64,000 nt of DNA from Parcubacteria group bacterium Greene0714_7 (GCA_007378985.1 VMHB01000001.1:62001-126000); one strand, 5' to 3'; counted from the stretch's first letter, positions 23,406 to 31,945 are shown. Notes: generated from the letters alone by a model not told the origin. Translations and numbers: made by a program.

Positions 23406-23434
23406 ATTGTACGCTTCGCCACTATTGCGCGCAA
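23406..23434 (-). promoter_or_regulatory. lepB leaderless promoter
   Basis: -10 TACAAT at 23406-23411 (minus), 17-nt spacer, -35 TTGCGC at 23429-23434. Seven nt separate the -10 from the ATG. Confidence 0.65.
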
Positions 23435-23494
23435 GGTTGTTTTCGTTGTGCAATGCTATTTATGCAAAAATATTTTTTTCGTATACACTTGTTG

Positions 23495-23582
23495 AAGGTT
23501 CTAGGTGCTAGGGACTAGGTGTTAGCTTTTAATTTTCAGAAAGCTAGAAGCTAGAAGCTAGAAGCTAGAAGCTAGCACCTAA
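23495..23582. repeat. CTAGG/GCTAGAA low-complexity stretch upstream of pth
   Basis: GGTTCTAGGTGCTAGGGAC, then TTTTCAGAAAG, then four tandem GCTAGAA units and GCTAGCACCTAA. It runs up to 5 bp before the pth ATG, so it is also the 5' leader. Confidence 0.8.
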
Positions 23583-23587
23583 TCTCA

Positions 23588-24175
23588 ATGTACATCATCG
23601 TTGGACTTGGTAACCCTGGAGAAAAATACGAGCATACACGCCACAATGCGGGACGTATGGCACTTGATTGGTTTAAAAAGAAGTATGATTTTTCTGATTG
23701 GGAGTTTAATAAAAAATTAAACGCACACACTGCAGAAGGGAAGGTGGGAAAAGCGAAGGCACTCTTGGTTATTCCGGATACTTTCATGAATAATTCCGGT
23801 AAAGCTGTCTTGGGGTTGGTGAAATCAAAAAAAGCCGCATCAGAATTATTGGTTGTATACGATGATCTCGATATCCCGTTCGGTACCTTTAAGATTTCAT
23901 ACGGAAGAAGTTCTGGTGGACACAACGGTCTTGAGTCAATTATCCGTGCAGTGAAAACGAAAGATTTTCCACGCCTGCGTTTTGGTGTTTCGCCAGCAAC
24001 ACCATCTGGAAAATTAAAGAAGCCAATGGGAGAAAAAAAAGTTCTCGATTTTCTTTTAGGGGATTTTTCGAAAAAAGAAAAAGAAGTGATGCCAAAGATT
24101 TTGAAGAAGGTAGGGGAGGCGATTGAGATTTCGGTTACGGAAGGTTATCAAATAGCGATGAATAAATCTAACTAA
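23588..24175 (+). CDS. pth: peptidyl-tRNA hydrolase
   Basis: Frees peptides from tRNAs dropped by ribosomes. 195 residues, typical length. Seen: VGLGNPGEKYEHTRHNAG with the catalytic His19 and Asn20, LVIPDTFMNNSG, VVYDDLDIPFG with the catalytic Asp, and SSGGHNGLESI. Starts directly after the low-complexity repeat; no Shine-Dalgarno is visible. Confidence 0.95.
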   Translation: MYIIVGLGNPGEKYEHTRHNAGRMALDWFKKKYDFSDWEFNKKLNAHTAEGKVGKAKALLVIPDTFMNNSGKAVLGLVKSKKAASELLVVYDDLDIPFGTFKISYGRSSGGHNGLESIIRAVKTKDFPRLRFGVSPATPSGKLKKPMGEKKVLDFLLGDFSKKEKEVMPKILKKVGEAIEISVTEGYQIAMNKSN

Positions 24176-24181
24176 CCTGCA

Positions 24182-24409
24182 ATGCCTAGACCAGGGTACG
24201 AACGTCATCATACAGGGAGAGCATTGGATGAAATTCAGCAAAGTTATTTAGTTGAGCAGAGAGTAATGAGGGATTTTGCTCTTCTTCTAGATCTCTATAA
24301 GCGTGGTGAGTATCCTGGTGAAAGTTTATCTGACATTGAGAAAGAGGTCGCCACTCGTATGGCAGAAGCAGAAGCATTTCGGATATCTCGAAGAACACAG
24401 TTACACTAA
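24182..24409 (+). CDS. hypothetical 75-residue protein
   Basis: Charged, probably helical soluble protein, MPRPGYERHHTGRALDEIQQ at the start and an EKEVATRMAEAEAF helix near the end. 6 bp after pth and before a strong terminator, so it is probably co-transcribed with pth. Not recognised. Confidence 0.6.
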   Translation: MPRPGYERHHTGRALDEIQQSYLVEQRVMRDFALLLDLYKRGEYPGESLSDIEKEVATRMAEAEAFRISRRTQLH

Positions 24410-24440
24410 AAAACACCCCGGGCGGGGTGTTTTTTAGTGT
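24403..24440. terminator. bidirectional intrinsic terminator between pth operon and rpsA
   Basis: 18-bp perfect arms (ACACTAAAAAACACCCCG) with a GG loop; T runs on both strands. Serves the convergent genes on both sides. Confidence 0.92.
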
Positions 24441-24447
24441 AAGGAAT

Positions 24448-25545
24448 TTATTTCTTAGTTTTCACGAATGAAAGCGTCATACGATGCTCTTTTGGTTCAA
24501 AGAGCGTAATGGTGAATGGATATGTTTTCCCAAGACCCAACGTTTCGCGAAGTTCAGCTTCTGAAGCAAATTCTGAAACATGCACTAATCCAGCCACACC
24601 TTCTTCAATTGAAGCGAGTGCACCGTACTTGTTGTACTTAATGACTGCGGCATTCACCTCGCCGTCTTTCTTGTACTTCGCGGCTGCGATAACCCAAGGA
24701 TCTTCCTGAAGTTGTTTCAAAGAGAGGGAAATCTTACCGTCTTTGATGTCGATGATTTTTACTTTGATTGGCTCGTTTACCTTTGCAAACGCACGAGGAT
24801 CCTCAACGAGACCCCAGTCGATTTCAGAAATGTGCACCAAGCCTTCGAGTCCGTCCTCAACTTTCACGAAGATACCGAAGTCGACGATCCCTGTGACCAT
24901 TCCTTCTACAACATCTCCAACTGCATAGCGGTCAACAAGCGTTCCTCGAGCCTCTTTAGAACCTCCGCGTTCTGAGAAGATAAGTTTTCCTTCACGAGGA
25001 TCTGCGGTGATGATAGAAACCGACATGTTGGTGCCAATCAATTTCTTCAATTCATCCAAGATGAGCTGTTTTTCGCCGTTTGCGACTCGTGGGTAGTGCT
25101 CAGGCTTCAACTGCGAAGCAGGAAGGAAGCCTTGAATGCTCTGCCACGCAATAATAAGTCCGCCTTTGTTTGCATCTTTAACAGGAAGTTCGAAGACAGT
25201 ACCTGCGGCGATTGCTTTTTCAGCATCCGACCAGATCATTGCCTGACGTGCCTCCTTGAGGGAAAGTTCTATGTAGCCTTCTTTGTTATGACTTCCGACT
25301 ATCTTTGCAGATACGGTGTCGCCAAGTGCAACTTTGCGAAGTACATCACGAGCAGAAAGATATTCGCGTCCGTAAATGATACCCGTTCCGAAAGGTGGAA
25401 GATCTATGTAAATTTTTCCTGAACCAATGAAAATAACCGGTCCTTCGACTGTATCTCCTTCTGCTGGTGGAATGACACTTTCAAGGAGAAGTTTCTCCAT
25501 TTGCTCATTCACCACAGGTACTACTATTTCTTTTTTCTTAGACAT
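24448..25545 (-). CDS. rpsA: 30S ribosomal protein bS1-like, four S1 domains
   Basis: RNA-binding protein that helps mRNA bind the 30S subunit. 365 residues with four S1/OB repeats at about 30-100, 115-185, 200-275 and 285-360, recognised by GDVVEGMVTGIVDFGIFVKV, EGLVHISEIDW and IKVKIIDIKDGKISLSLKQ. Repeats 3 and 4 are the most canonical. Shorter than the six-domain E. coli S1, as is common in reduced genomes. Confidence 0.92.
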   Translation of the reverse strand: MSKKKEIVVPVVNEQMEKLLLESVIPPAEGDTVEGPVIFIGSGKIYIDLPPFGTGIIYGREYLSARDVLRKVALGDTVSAKIVGSHNKEGYIELSLKEARQAMIWSDAEKAIAAGTVFELPVKDANKGGLIIAWQSIQGFLPASQLKPEHYPRVANGEKQLILDELKKLIGTNMSVSIITADPREGKLIFSERGGSKEARGTLVDRYAVGDVVEGMVTGIVDFGIFVKVEDGLEGLVHISEIDWGLVEDPRAFAKVNEPIKVKIIDIKDGKISLSLKQLQEDPWVIAAAKYKKDGEVNAAVIKYNKYGALASIEEGVAGLVHVSEFASEAELRETLGLGKTYPFTITLFEPKEHRMTLSFVKTKK

Positions 25546-25566
25546 TTAATCAGTAATCGATTGGGC

Positions 25567-25606
25567 GCTTCTAGGTTCCAGCTTCTAGGGGCTAGGTTCT
25601 AGGAAG
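25567..25606. repeat. CTAGG low-complexity stretch upstream of rpsA
   Basis: TTCTAGGTTCCAGCTTCTAG and GGGCTAGGTTCTAGG, same family as 16780-16855 and 23495-23582. A 16-bp palindrome AAAGCCCTAGGGCTTT follows at 25634-25649. Confidence 0.65.
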
Positions 25607-25742
25607 GATTAACACCAACCAAAGTGATATAAAAAAGCCCTAGGGCTTTGTCGGGAATTTATACCATATATATCATCCGAGAACAAACTGATTGACACTG
25701 CTTTCTTAAAGTTCTAGGTTGTGTGAACTAATATATAATTTT

Positions 25743-26000
25743 ATGGCAAAACCAGAGAAACTGACGAAACCAGAAAAACGCTTCTCTGTCACAGGAGACA
25801 GAAATGAAGACGCCAGGATAGCTGGTCTAATTATGGATGATATGGGTATTCCGCGCTTACTTGATCCAGTGCGTCCTCATGTGAGAATGAGTCCGGATCG
25901 AAAGGCAGGTTTTGATTTGCTTATGGCATTGCTATTGCCGACAGTGGAAGAGCTGGAAGAAGAAAGCAAAGCAAGAAGAGTGGGGCGTGAGACAGAGTAG
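25743..26000 (+). CDS. hypothetical 85-residue protein
   Basis: From ATG 25743: a Lys/Glu-rich start (MAKPEKLTKPEKRFSV), then NEDARIAGLIMDDMGIPRLL and an acidic helix EELEEESKARR at the end. No membrane segment. TATAAT lies 3 nt before the ATG and TAATAT 8 nt before. Not recognised. Confidence 0.55.
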   Translation: MAKPEKLTKPEKRFSVTGDRNEDARIAGLIMDDMGIPRLLDPVRPHVRMSPDRKAGFDLLMALLLPTVEELEEESKARRVGRETE

Positions 26001-26079
26001 TAACTTTTCACCTAGCTTTTAAAGTGAAGGTATTTCTACTTTAAGTCGTGTACCTGTTTTTTGGTATACGATGTACGTA

Positions 26080-26262
26080 ATGGCTGAAGGCAATGAAGGA
26101 TTTGGAGGTACGGATTCATCTGAGAATCCACTGGTTACGTCACGGAATGATATTTTTTTTCAATCAGTTTTTAATCTCGCGATGGCTTCAAGGTTTGGTC
26201 CATTGTGGTGGATGCTAGTGTCTCGTCCTCCTGCGTCACAGGGCCAAGGTGGAGTGAAGTAA
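26080..26262 (+). CDS. hypothetical 60-residue protein
   Basis: MAEGNEGFGGTDSSEN start, then a hydrophobic segment with FFQSVFNLAMASRFGPLWWM. TATACG lies 9 nt before the ATG at 26080; an in-frame ATG at 26071 directly abuts it. Short and unrecognised, so only tentatively a gene. Confidence 0.4.
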   Translation: MAEGNEGFGGTDSSENPLVTSRNDIFFQSVFNLAMASRFGPLWWMLVSRPPASQGQGGVK

Positions 26263-26303
26263 GCGCTGGAATCTGAAAGCTGTCGCGTGATACAATCACT
26301 CGC

Positions 26304-26927
26304 ATGATCATTCAACGAGCAGGCGGATATTGTTTTAAGATTTCTTCAGGCGATACCACTATCGCTTTAAATCCTCCATCGTCGAAGAGTAAGCACAAAG
26401 TTTCTAAGTTTGGTTCAGATGTCGTTGTTATTTCTGTACCGCATACTGATTGGAACGGGGCAGAGCAGGCAACGCACAACGGTAAAGAGCCTTTTGTTGT
26501 GTCAGGTCCAGGGGCATACGAAGTTGGGGACATCATTATTACTGGCTACGGAACTCCTGGGGCTTACGGTGATGTGATGTCTGATGTTGGCAACACTGTC
26601 TATATAATTGAAATGGACGGCATTCGAGTATTGGCACTTGGCGCTCTCTCTGCTCCCAAACTACCTCCAGAGGTAAGAAGCGAGCTTGATAACATTGGCA
26701 TTGTTCTTATACCGGTGGGTGAGGATACTCTCGATGGGAAAGTTGCACATGACTTAGTAAACACAATTGAAACCAAAGTAATAATTCCCTACTCTATCGG
26801 CAAGGATGATGCCCTGAAAGTTTTCTTGAAAGCAGAAGGTGTTGCTGATACAAAACCAATTGACAAACTTACCGTGCGTGCAAAAGAGCTTGCCGCTATG
26901 GATGGGGCAGTAGTGCTTCTGTCCTAA
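26304..26927 (+). CDS. metallo-beta-lactamase-fold protein lacking the metal motif
   Basis: 207 residues resembling the COG2220 (UlaG-like) hydrolases: II-R-GGYCFKISSG start, then DVVVISVPHTDWN where active members have HxHxDH, then PFVVSGPGAYEVGDIIITGYG and LALGALSAPKLPP. Only one His of the motif remains, so hydrolysis is doubtful. -10 TACAAT (26291-26296) is 7 nt before the ATG, giving a leaderless mRNA. It precedes a small membrane protein and gyrA on the same strand. Confidence 0.75.
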   Translation: MIIQRAGGYCFKISSGDTTIALNPPSSKSKHKVSKFGSDVVVISVPHTDWNGAEQATHNGKEPFVVSGPGAYEVGDIIITGYGTPGAYGDVMSDVGNTVYIIEMDGIRVLALGALSAPKLPPEVRSELDNIGIVLIPVGEDTLDGKVAHDLVNTIETKVIIPYSIGKDDALKVFLKAEGVADTKPIDKLTVRAKELAAMDGAVVLLS

Positions 26928-26955
26928 GTTTTTGGTCCACCTAAGTACTCCGAGT

Positions 26956-27171
26956 ATGTTCAAAGCTTTTGAAAAACTACGACGAGCTCCACACCATACT
27001 CGTGAAAAGTTTACGGCATTAATTAGCGTGGTTATTGTCGGGCTCATTACTCTCGTCTGGTTTGTACTATTTCTGTTTTCTGTTTTATCTACTGATTTTT
27101 ATAAGGCACCTACATCCAGTACAACCTCTGAGGTTTCTCAGGTTAATCTTCAGGTGCCATTTTCTGAATAG
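26956..27171 (+). CDS. hypothetical single-TM protein
   Basis: 71 residues from ATG 26956: a basic cytoplasmic start (MFKAFEKLRRAPHHTREKF), one membrane helix at about residues 20-45 and a short Ser/Thr-rich outer tail. It follows the MBL-fold gene by 28 bp and precedes gyrA by 60 bp. Function unknown. The frame is open upstream to a TTG, but ATG is preferred. Confidence 0.65.
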   Translation: MFKAFEKLRRAPHHTREKFTALISVVIVGLITLVWFVLFLFSVLSTDFYKAPTSSTTSEVSQVNLQVPFSE

Positions 27172-27231
27172 TTTTTTCAATAATGTATAAGTGGTTTTTA
27201 CCGCACCGCAGTGCTATAATTTAAGAAGAAT

Positions 27232-29700
27232 ATGGCTCGAAAGAAAGTGCAAACAGCACCTGAAGATAGTACTCCGGAGGCCGACATGGGCCTTCGTGTC
27301 ATTTCGCATTCAATTGTTACTGAAATGCGCGAGTCGTACCTCGACTACGCAATGTCCGTTATTACTGCGCGCGCTTTGCCTGATGTGCGCGACGGTTTGA
27401 AGCCAGTACATCGTCGCATTCTCTACACCATGCATCGCATGGGTCTCTCTGCTACCTCAAAACCTCGAAAATCGGCTGCGGTAGTTGGAGATGTCTTGGG
27501 TAAATACCATCCACACGGCGACACCGCTGTGTATGAAGCAATGGTTAAGATGGCGCAAAATTTCACCATGCGATATCCCTTGATTATTGGTCAAGGAAAC
27601 TTCGGCTCAATCGATGGCGACTCAGCTGCTGCTATGCGTTACACCGAAGCAAAGATGTCAAAGCTCTCTGCTGATCTTCTGTCTGACCTTGATAAAGACA
27701 CTGTTGAATGGCGTCCAAACTACGACGGTACGCAAAAGGAGCCCAATGTTCTTCCTGCTGGAGTTCCAAATATTCTTTTGAATGGAACTCTTGGTATTGC
27801 TGTTGGTATGGCAACTAATGTCCCTCCACATAACTTAGGTGAAGTAGTAGATGCCACAGTGCATCTTATTGATAATCCGGATGCAACTGTCGATGAGCTT
27901 TTACAATTTGTTCAAGGACCTGATTTTCCAATTGGAGGTATCGCATTTAATTCAAAAGATATTGCACATGCATATGCAACAGGGCGCGGGCCTGTGGTGG
28001 TCCGAGGTAATGCAGAAATCACTGAGGATAAAAAGGGTAATAACATCATCCTTATTACCTCTATTCCGTACCGTGTAAACAAAGCTGACCTAATCATAAA
28101 TATTGCAGATTTAGTGCGTGACAAAAAACTTGAAGGTGTACGAGACCTCCGTGACGAATCAACGACTGATATTCGTGTTGTGGTGGAATTGAAAAATAAT
28201 GCCCAACCACAGCAGGTATTGAACTACCTGTATAAGCACACACAGCTTGAAGATGCGTTCCATTACAACATGGTGCTTTTGGTAGATGGTGTGCCTGAAA
28301 CACTCTCGCTTTCCGCAATTCTTTCATATTTCATCGAACACAGAAAAGTTGTTGTAAAGAGGCGCACTGAGTTTGATTTGAAACGTGCACAAGAGAGAGA
28401 GCATATTTTGCTTGGACTTAAAAAAGCACTCGATCACATAGATGAAATCATCAAATTAATTAAGGCGGCGAAGGATGTGCAGGGCGCTCACACTGATCTC
28501 CAAAAGAAATTCAAATTCTCTGAGCGCCAAGCTACAGCAATTCTTGAAATGCGTCTACAGAAACTTGCAGGCTTGGAGCGCAAAAAAATCGAAGATGAGT
28601 TGAAAGAAATACAAGCATTCATTAAGGAGTTAGAGGAAATACTTTCTTCAACGAAGAAAATAATGAAGGTGGTGAAGACTGAGCTCTTGGCGCTTCGCGA
28701 GAAATACGCTGATGAGAGACGTACCAAAATTGTAAAGGGTGGCATTAAGAATATGTCAGATGAAGACCTTATTCCTGACGAAGCTGCGATGCTCACACTT
28801 ACTTCTACTGGGTATGTGAAGCGCACCAGCCCAAGCGAATATAAGAAGCAAAATCGTGGTGGTGTGGGAGTTGTTGATTTAAATACAAAGGAAGAAGATT
28901 TCGTGACACGATTCTTGGAAGGCTCCACACATGACTCGGTCTTGTTTTTCTCTGATCGTGGAAAGGTGTATCGAACACGCATGTATGAAGTACCTGAAGG
29001 AAGGCGAGCCACAAAAGGTAAATCAATTATGAATGTACTTCCGCTTTCTGCGGAGGAGCGCATTACTTCAATAGTTGCATTGACTAAAAAATCAGCAACA
29101 TCTTCCTTCATGCTCATTACCGAGAAAGGTGTTGCAAAGAAAGTGAAAGCAGATCAGTTTGAAGATGTACGCCGTTCAGGCATCATCGCGATGTCACTAC
29201 AAGCAGGAGATAGTTTGATTGCTGTTCTTCCTGTTGAGAAAGGTGAGAGTGTTATTTTAGTAACCGCAGGAGGTCAGGCAATTCGCTTTAAGGAATCAGA
29301 CATTCGTGAGATGGGACGCACCGCTGGCGGAGTGCGCGGTATGAAGTTTGGAAGTAAGGACAAGATAATTGCAGCAGACGTTATTAAGAATGAAAAAGAG
29401 AGTGAGGTTTTGGTTCTTGCTGATATGGGATACGGTAAGCGAACACCTGCAAAGGAATACAAAATACAAAAGCGTGGTGGCTCTGGTATTAAAACGGGCA
29501 AGGTAACTCCAAAAACAGGTTCAATTATTGCAGCGCGCGTCGTTACTCCAGAAATGTCAGAAATAATCGTTGCATCAAAAAATGGACAAGTGATTCGAAC
29601 TGAACTCTCACAAGTGCCAACACTTTCGCGCGCCACACAAGGTGTTCGTATTATGAAGCTTCGTGAAGGTGATAAAATTGCAGCGTTCACCGCTTTTTAG
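27232..29700 (+). CDS. gyrA: DNA gyrase subunit A
   Basis: Breakage-reunion subunit of gyrase. 822 residues: winged-helix/tower domain with LKPVHRRILY and HPHGDTAVYEAM, the catalytic Tyr137 in AAAMRYTEAKMS, a coiled coil around 400-490, and a C-terminal six-blade domain with repeats such as KKQNRGGVGV. The GyrA-box-like QKRGGSG near residue 746 favours gyrase over topoisomerase IV. TATAAT lies 11 nt before the ATG with AAGAAG between, so the leader is short. No gyrB is nearby. Confidence 0.95.
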   Translation: MARKKVQTAPEDSTPEADMGLRVISHSIVTEMRESYLDYAMSVITARALPDVRDGLKPVHRRILYTMHRMGLSATSKPRKSAAVVGDVLGKYHPHGDTAVYEAMVKMAQNFTMRYPLIIGQGNFGSIDGDSAAAMRYTEAKMSKLSADLLSDLDKDTVEWRPNYDGTQKEPNVLPAGVPNILLNGTLGIAVGMATNVPPHNLGEVVDATVHLIDNPDATVDELLQFVQGPDFPIGGIAFNSKDIAHAYATGRGPVVVRGNAEITEDKKGNNIILITSIPYRVNKADLIINIADLVRDKKLEGVRDLRDESTTDIRVVVELKNNAQPQQVLNYLYKHTQLEDAFHYNMVLLVDGVPETLSLSAILSYFIEHRKVVVKRRTEFDLKRAQEREHILLGLKKALDHIDEIIKLIKAAKDVQGAHTDLQKKFKFSERQATAILEMRLQKLAGLERKKIEDELKEIQAFIKELEEILSSTKKIMKVVKTELLALREKYADERRTKIVKGGIKNMSDEDLIPDEAAMLTLTSTGYVKRTSPSEYKKQNRGGVGVVDLNTKEEDFVTRFLEGSTHDSVLFFSDRGKVYRTRMYEVPEGRRATKGKSIMNVLPLSAEERITSIVALTKKSATSSFMLITEKGVAKKVKADQFEDVRRSGIIAMSLQAGDSLIAVLPVEKGESVILVTAGGQAIRFKESDIREMGRTAGGVRGMKFGSKDKIIAADVIKNEKESEVLVLADMGYGKRTPAKEYKIQKRGGSGIKTGKVTPKTGSIIAARVVTPEMSEIIVASKNGQVIRTELSQVPTLSRATQGVRIMKLREGDKIAAFTAF

Positions 29701-29701
29701 T

Positions 29702-29875
29702 TGCCAGCTGCCAGGTTTCAGGTGCCAGCTTTCAGCCTCAAACTTCGAGCTGTCAGGTTCCAGCTTAAATTTTTTCTGTATGATATATCATACAGAATTT
29801 GTGGATGACTCAAGGGGAAAAGAGGGATTTCCCCTCATCCCTAAAAGCTAACAGCCAAAAGCTAGAAGCTAGGCT
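29702..29875. repeat. CAGCTGCCAGG / GCTAGAAG low-complexity region after gyrA
   Basis: Words such as CAGGTTTCAGGTGCCAGC run to 29767. A 20-bp palindrome CTGTATGATATATCATACAG (29776-29795) follows, which may terminate gyrA transcripts. AAAAGCTAACAGCCAAAAGC and TAGAAGCTAGG run to 29875. An open frame crosses it into the next gene, but the composition shows it is not coding. Confidence 0.65.
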
Positions 29876-29939
29876 GTACCTTGTTCTTGCTCCGTGGAAA
29901 ATTCAACCACCGACACACTTGCGGGGTACAATGCAAAGA

Positions 29940-30458
29940 ATGTTCCTGAACCCTACAGATATTCTTTCCCATCTCCCGATAACCGCGCATGCAAAAGTGG
30001 GAGATTTTGGCGTAGGTGCTGGGCACTATTCATTTGCTTTGGCTGAAAAACTTGGCAGAGAAGGTACTATTTACGCTTTTGATGCGTTTGGTCCAGCACT
30101 CGATGCTATTCGTCGGAAAGGGGAACACTATCCAGCTGAGTTTCATACATTGCAGTCGGATTTGAATGAGCCTATACCCATCGGAGATAACCTTCTCCAT
30201 ATTGCTGTGGTGGCAAATATACTTCACCAAATTCGTGAGCGTGAGCGTTTTGTGATGGAGGTTGCGCGCGTGGTACGCCCTGGGGGTACTGCACTTGTTG
30301 TTGATTGGATCTCCTCATTTAAAAATATGGGACCTTCATCTGAGGCCGTGCTAGCCCCAGGGGAGGCGGTCCGTCTTTTCAGGCAAGCAGGTTTTGAAAC
30401 TGGGGACATGCTTCCTGCGGGAACGCATCATTTCGCATTTCTTGCGACGTTAAAGTAA
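29940..30458 (+). CDS. class I SAM-dependent methyltransferase
   Basis: 172 residues. SAM-binding motif I VGDFGVGAGHYSFAL, acidic loop IYAFDAFGP, and VVRPGGTALVVDW after the fold's centre, as in UbiE/Methyltransf_11 proteins. The frame extends upstream to 29799, but that stretch is repeat sequence. -10 TACAAT (29927-29932) is exactly 7 nt before ATG 29940, which therefore is the likely leaderless start. Substrate unknown. Confidence 0.82.
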   Translation: MFLNPTDILSHLPITAHAKVGDFGVGAGHYSFALAEKLGREGTIYAFDAFGPALDAIRRKGEHYPAEFHTLQSDLNEPIPIGDNLLHIAVVANILHQIRERERFVMEVARVVRPGGTALVVDWISSFKNMGPSSEAVLAPGEAVRLFRQAGFETGDMLPAGTHHFAFLATLK

Positions 30459-30498
30459 TTCTCTGGAAATCTATGCAGATTAGAAGCATGAGAGGCGG

Positions 30499-30636
30499 TA
30501 TACTGGTAGCATGAATCCCGTTAGAGGTGTGAACGTTATGAAAAACATACCGTACAATAGAATTATGGTTTCGGTCTTATCTTTACTCGCTCTATATAAT
30601 ATACGGATGCCCTCGGCATCCTACCTCTAACGGGAT
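30499..30636 (+). promoter_or_regulatory. leader region of the solute-binding protein gene
   Basis: -10 TATACT at 30499-30504. A perfect 14-bp inverted repeat has arms ATCCCGTTAGAGGT (30515-30528) and ACCTCTAACGGGAT (30623-30636), and the right arm includes the first two bases of the start codon at 30635. A second box TATAAT at 30594-30599 and a hairpin GGATGCC-ctc-GGCATCC (30605-30621) lie inside. Confidence 0.6.
30511..30630 (+). CDS. 39-residue leader peptide
   Basis: Leaderless-type start (TATACT, 6 nt, ATG). The peptide has a hydrophobic middle (MVSVLSLLALYNI) and ends in PSASYL, four bases before the next gene's ATG. Codons 2-6 are in the left arm of the inverted repeat and the stop lies in the right arm, so its translation could open or close the start of the solute-binding protein gene. 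No known family. Confidence 0.45.
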   Translation: MNPVRGVNVMKNIPYNRIMVSVLSLLALYNIRMPSASYL

Positions 30637-31924
30637 GAAGCTTTTTAATGTAATCGTCGTTGGTATCTTTCTTGCGCTCGCCATTAGTGCAGTTATCATT
30701 TTTTCAACGTTCACCGCACTAAATAAAAATAGTGTTGGCAAAGTGTCTGTGTGGGGTTCGCTTCCTCTCTCTACTTTTGAAGCAGTAATGGGGGGGTTGC
30801 AGGAAGGAAACAGCACCTATGATGGTGTTACGTACACATTTGTTCCTGCTTCTGAGCTCATTCCAAATCTTGTTGAAGCCATTGCTGCCGGCAGGGGTCC
30901 TGACTTGGTTATTTTTCCTGCTGAATATTTACTCTCTCAAGGCGACAAGCTTGTCTCTATTCCTTATAGCAATGTGAGTCGGCGTGAATTTCAGAACACC
31001 TTCATTCAGGCAGGCGAGGTGTTTTTGGCCAATGATGGCATAAAAGGAATTCCATTCACCGTTGATCCTTTGGTGATGTATTGGAATCGTACATTGTTTG
31101 CAAATGCAGGCCTTGCACAGCCACCAAAGTTTTGGGATGAACTTTCTGACATAGCTCCGCGTCTTACAAAAACACAAGAAAACGGAACATTGACTCAAAA
31201 TTCTGTTGCACTTGGTGCGTGGGATAACATCTTTCACGCAAAGGCTATTTTTCTTACACTCGCCCATCAACTTGGAAACCCTGTCGTTGGAAGAAATAGT
31301 GAAGGGGTATATGTATCTATGATTTCAGAAGGAGCTGTGGAGAGCGGTGCCCTCACGCCTGTAAATTCAGCTGTTCGTTTTTATACTGATTTTTCTGATC
31401 CAGTAAAACCTGTGTATTCATGGAATCGCTCAGCACCTGAATCGCGAAATGCATTTCTTGCAGGAGGGGTTGCCATGTATTTTGGTTCCGTGAGTGAACT
31501 CTTGGGGATGCGTCAGGCAAATCCAAATCTAAACTTTGATGTGGCACCAGTCCCGTCAGTTCGAGGTGGTGGAGCAGGGGTTTCGGCAGAGGTGACAGCG
31601 CTCTCGATTCCTCGAGGAAGTCGCAACATTGGGGGATCACTTGCCGTTGCACTCGCACTTACCTCTGCAAAGTCACAGCAAGCGCTCTTATCGCTTATTT
31701 CACTTCCTTCAGTTCGAAGAGACGCGGTATCAAATAATCCAAATGATCCATATGGTGCAATGTTTCAAAATGCCGCAGTACTTTCGTTTTCGTTTCTTGA
31801 TCCAGACCCATCAGCAACGGACGCAATCTTTAAAAGGATGATGGAAAGCGTATCCTCTGGCAAGCTTCGGGTAACAGAGGCATCACAAGGTGCACATAGC
31901 GAATTGCAGGCACTTTTGAGGTAA
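30635..31924 (+). CDS. extracellular solute-binding protein (family 1 type)
   Basis: 429 residues: an N-terminal membrane helix (about 5-30) serving as an anchor or uncleaved signal, then a two-lobed periplasmic-binding-protein fold. Seen: GPDLVIFPAEYLLSQ, GIPFTVDPLVMYWNRTLF (typical of sugar-binding proteins) and ESRNAFLAGGVAMYFG. No ABC permease or ATPase gene is near; instead mini-pilin genes follow directly. It may serve surface binding or apparatus assembly rather than import. Ligand unknown. Confidence 0.85.
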   Translation: MKLFNVIVVGIFLALAISAVIIFSTFTALNKNSVGKVSVWGSLPLSTFEAVMGGLQEGNSTYDGVTYTFVPASELIPNLVEAIAAGRGPDLVIFPAEYLLSQGDKLVSIPYSNVSRREFQNTFIQAGEVFLANDGIKGIPFTVDPLVMYWNRTLFANAGLAQPPKFWDELSDIAPRLTKTQENGTLTQNSVALGAWDNIFHAKAIFLTLAHQLGNPVVGRNSEGVYVSMISEGAVESGALTPVNSAVRFYTDFSDPVKPVYSWNRSAPESRNAFLAGGVAMYFGSVSELLGMRQANPNLNFDVAPVPSVRGGGAGVSAEVTALSIPRGSRNIGGSLAVALALTSAKSQQALLSLISLPSVRRDAVSNNPNDPYGAMFQNAAVLSFSFLDPDPSATDAIFKRMMESVSSGKLRVTEASQGAHSELQALLR

Positions 31925-31945
31925 GAATTAGGGTATATAGTGTTT

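Noticed and set aside
28488..29117. Minus-strand frame of 209 codons inside gyrA
   Set aside because: A shadow frame with Ser/Phe-rich composition. gyrA is unambiguous on the other strand.
29799..29939. N-terminal extension of the methyltransferase frame
   Set aside because: It consists of low-complexity repeat words; a -10 box sits 7 nt before ATG 29940.
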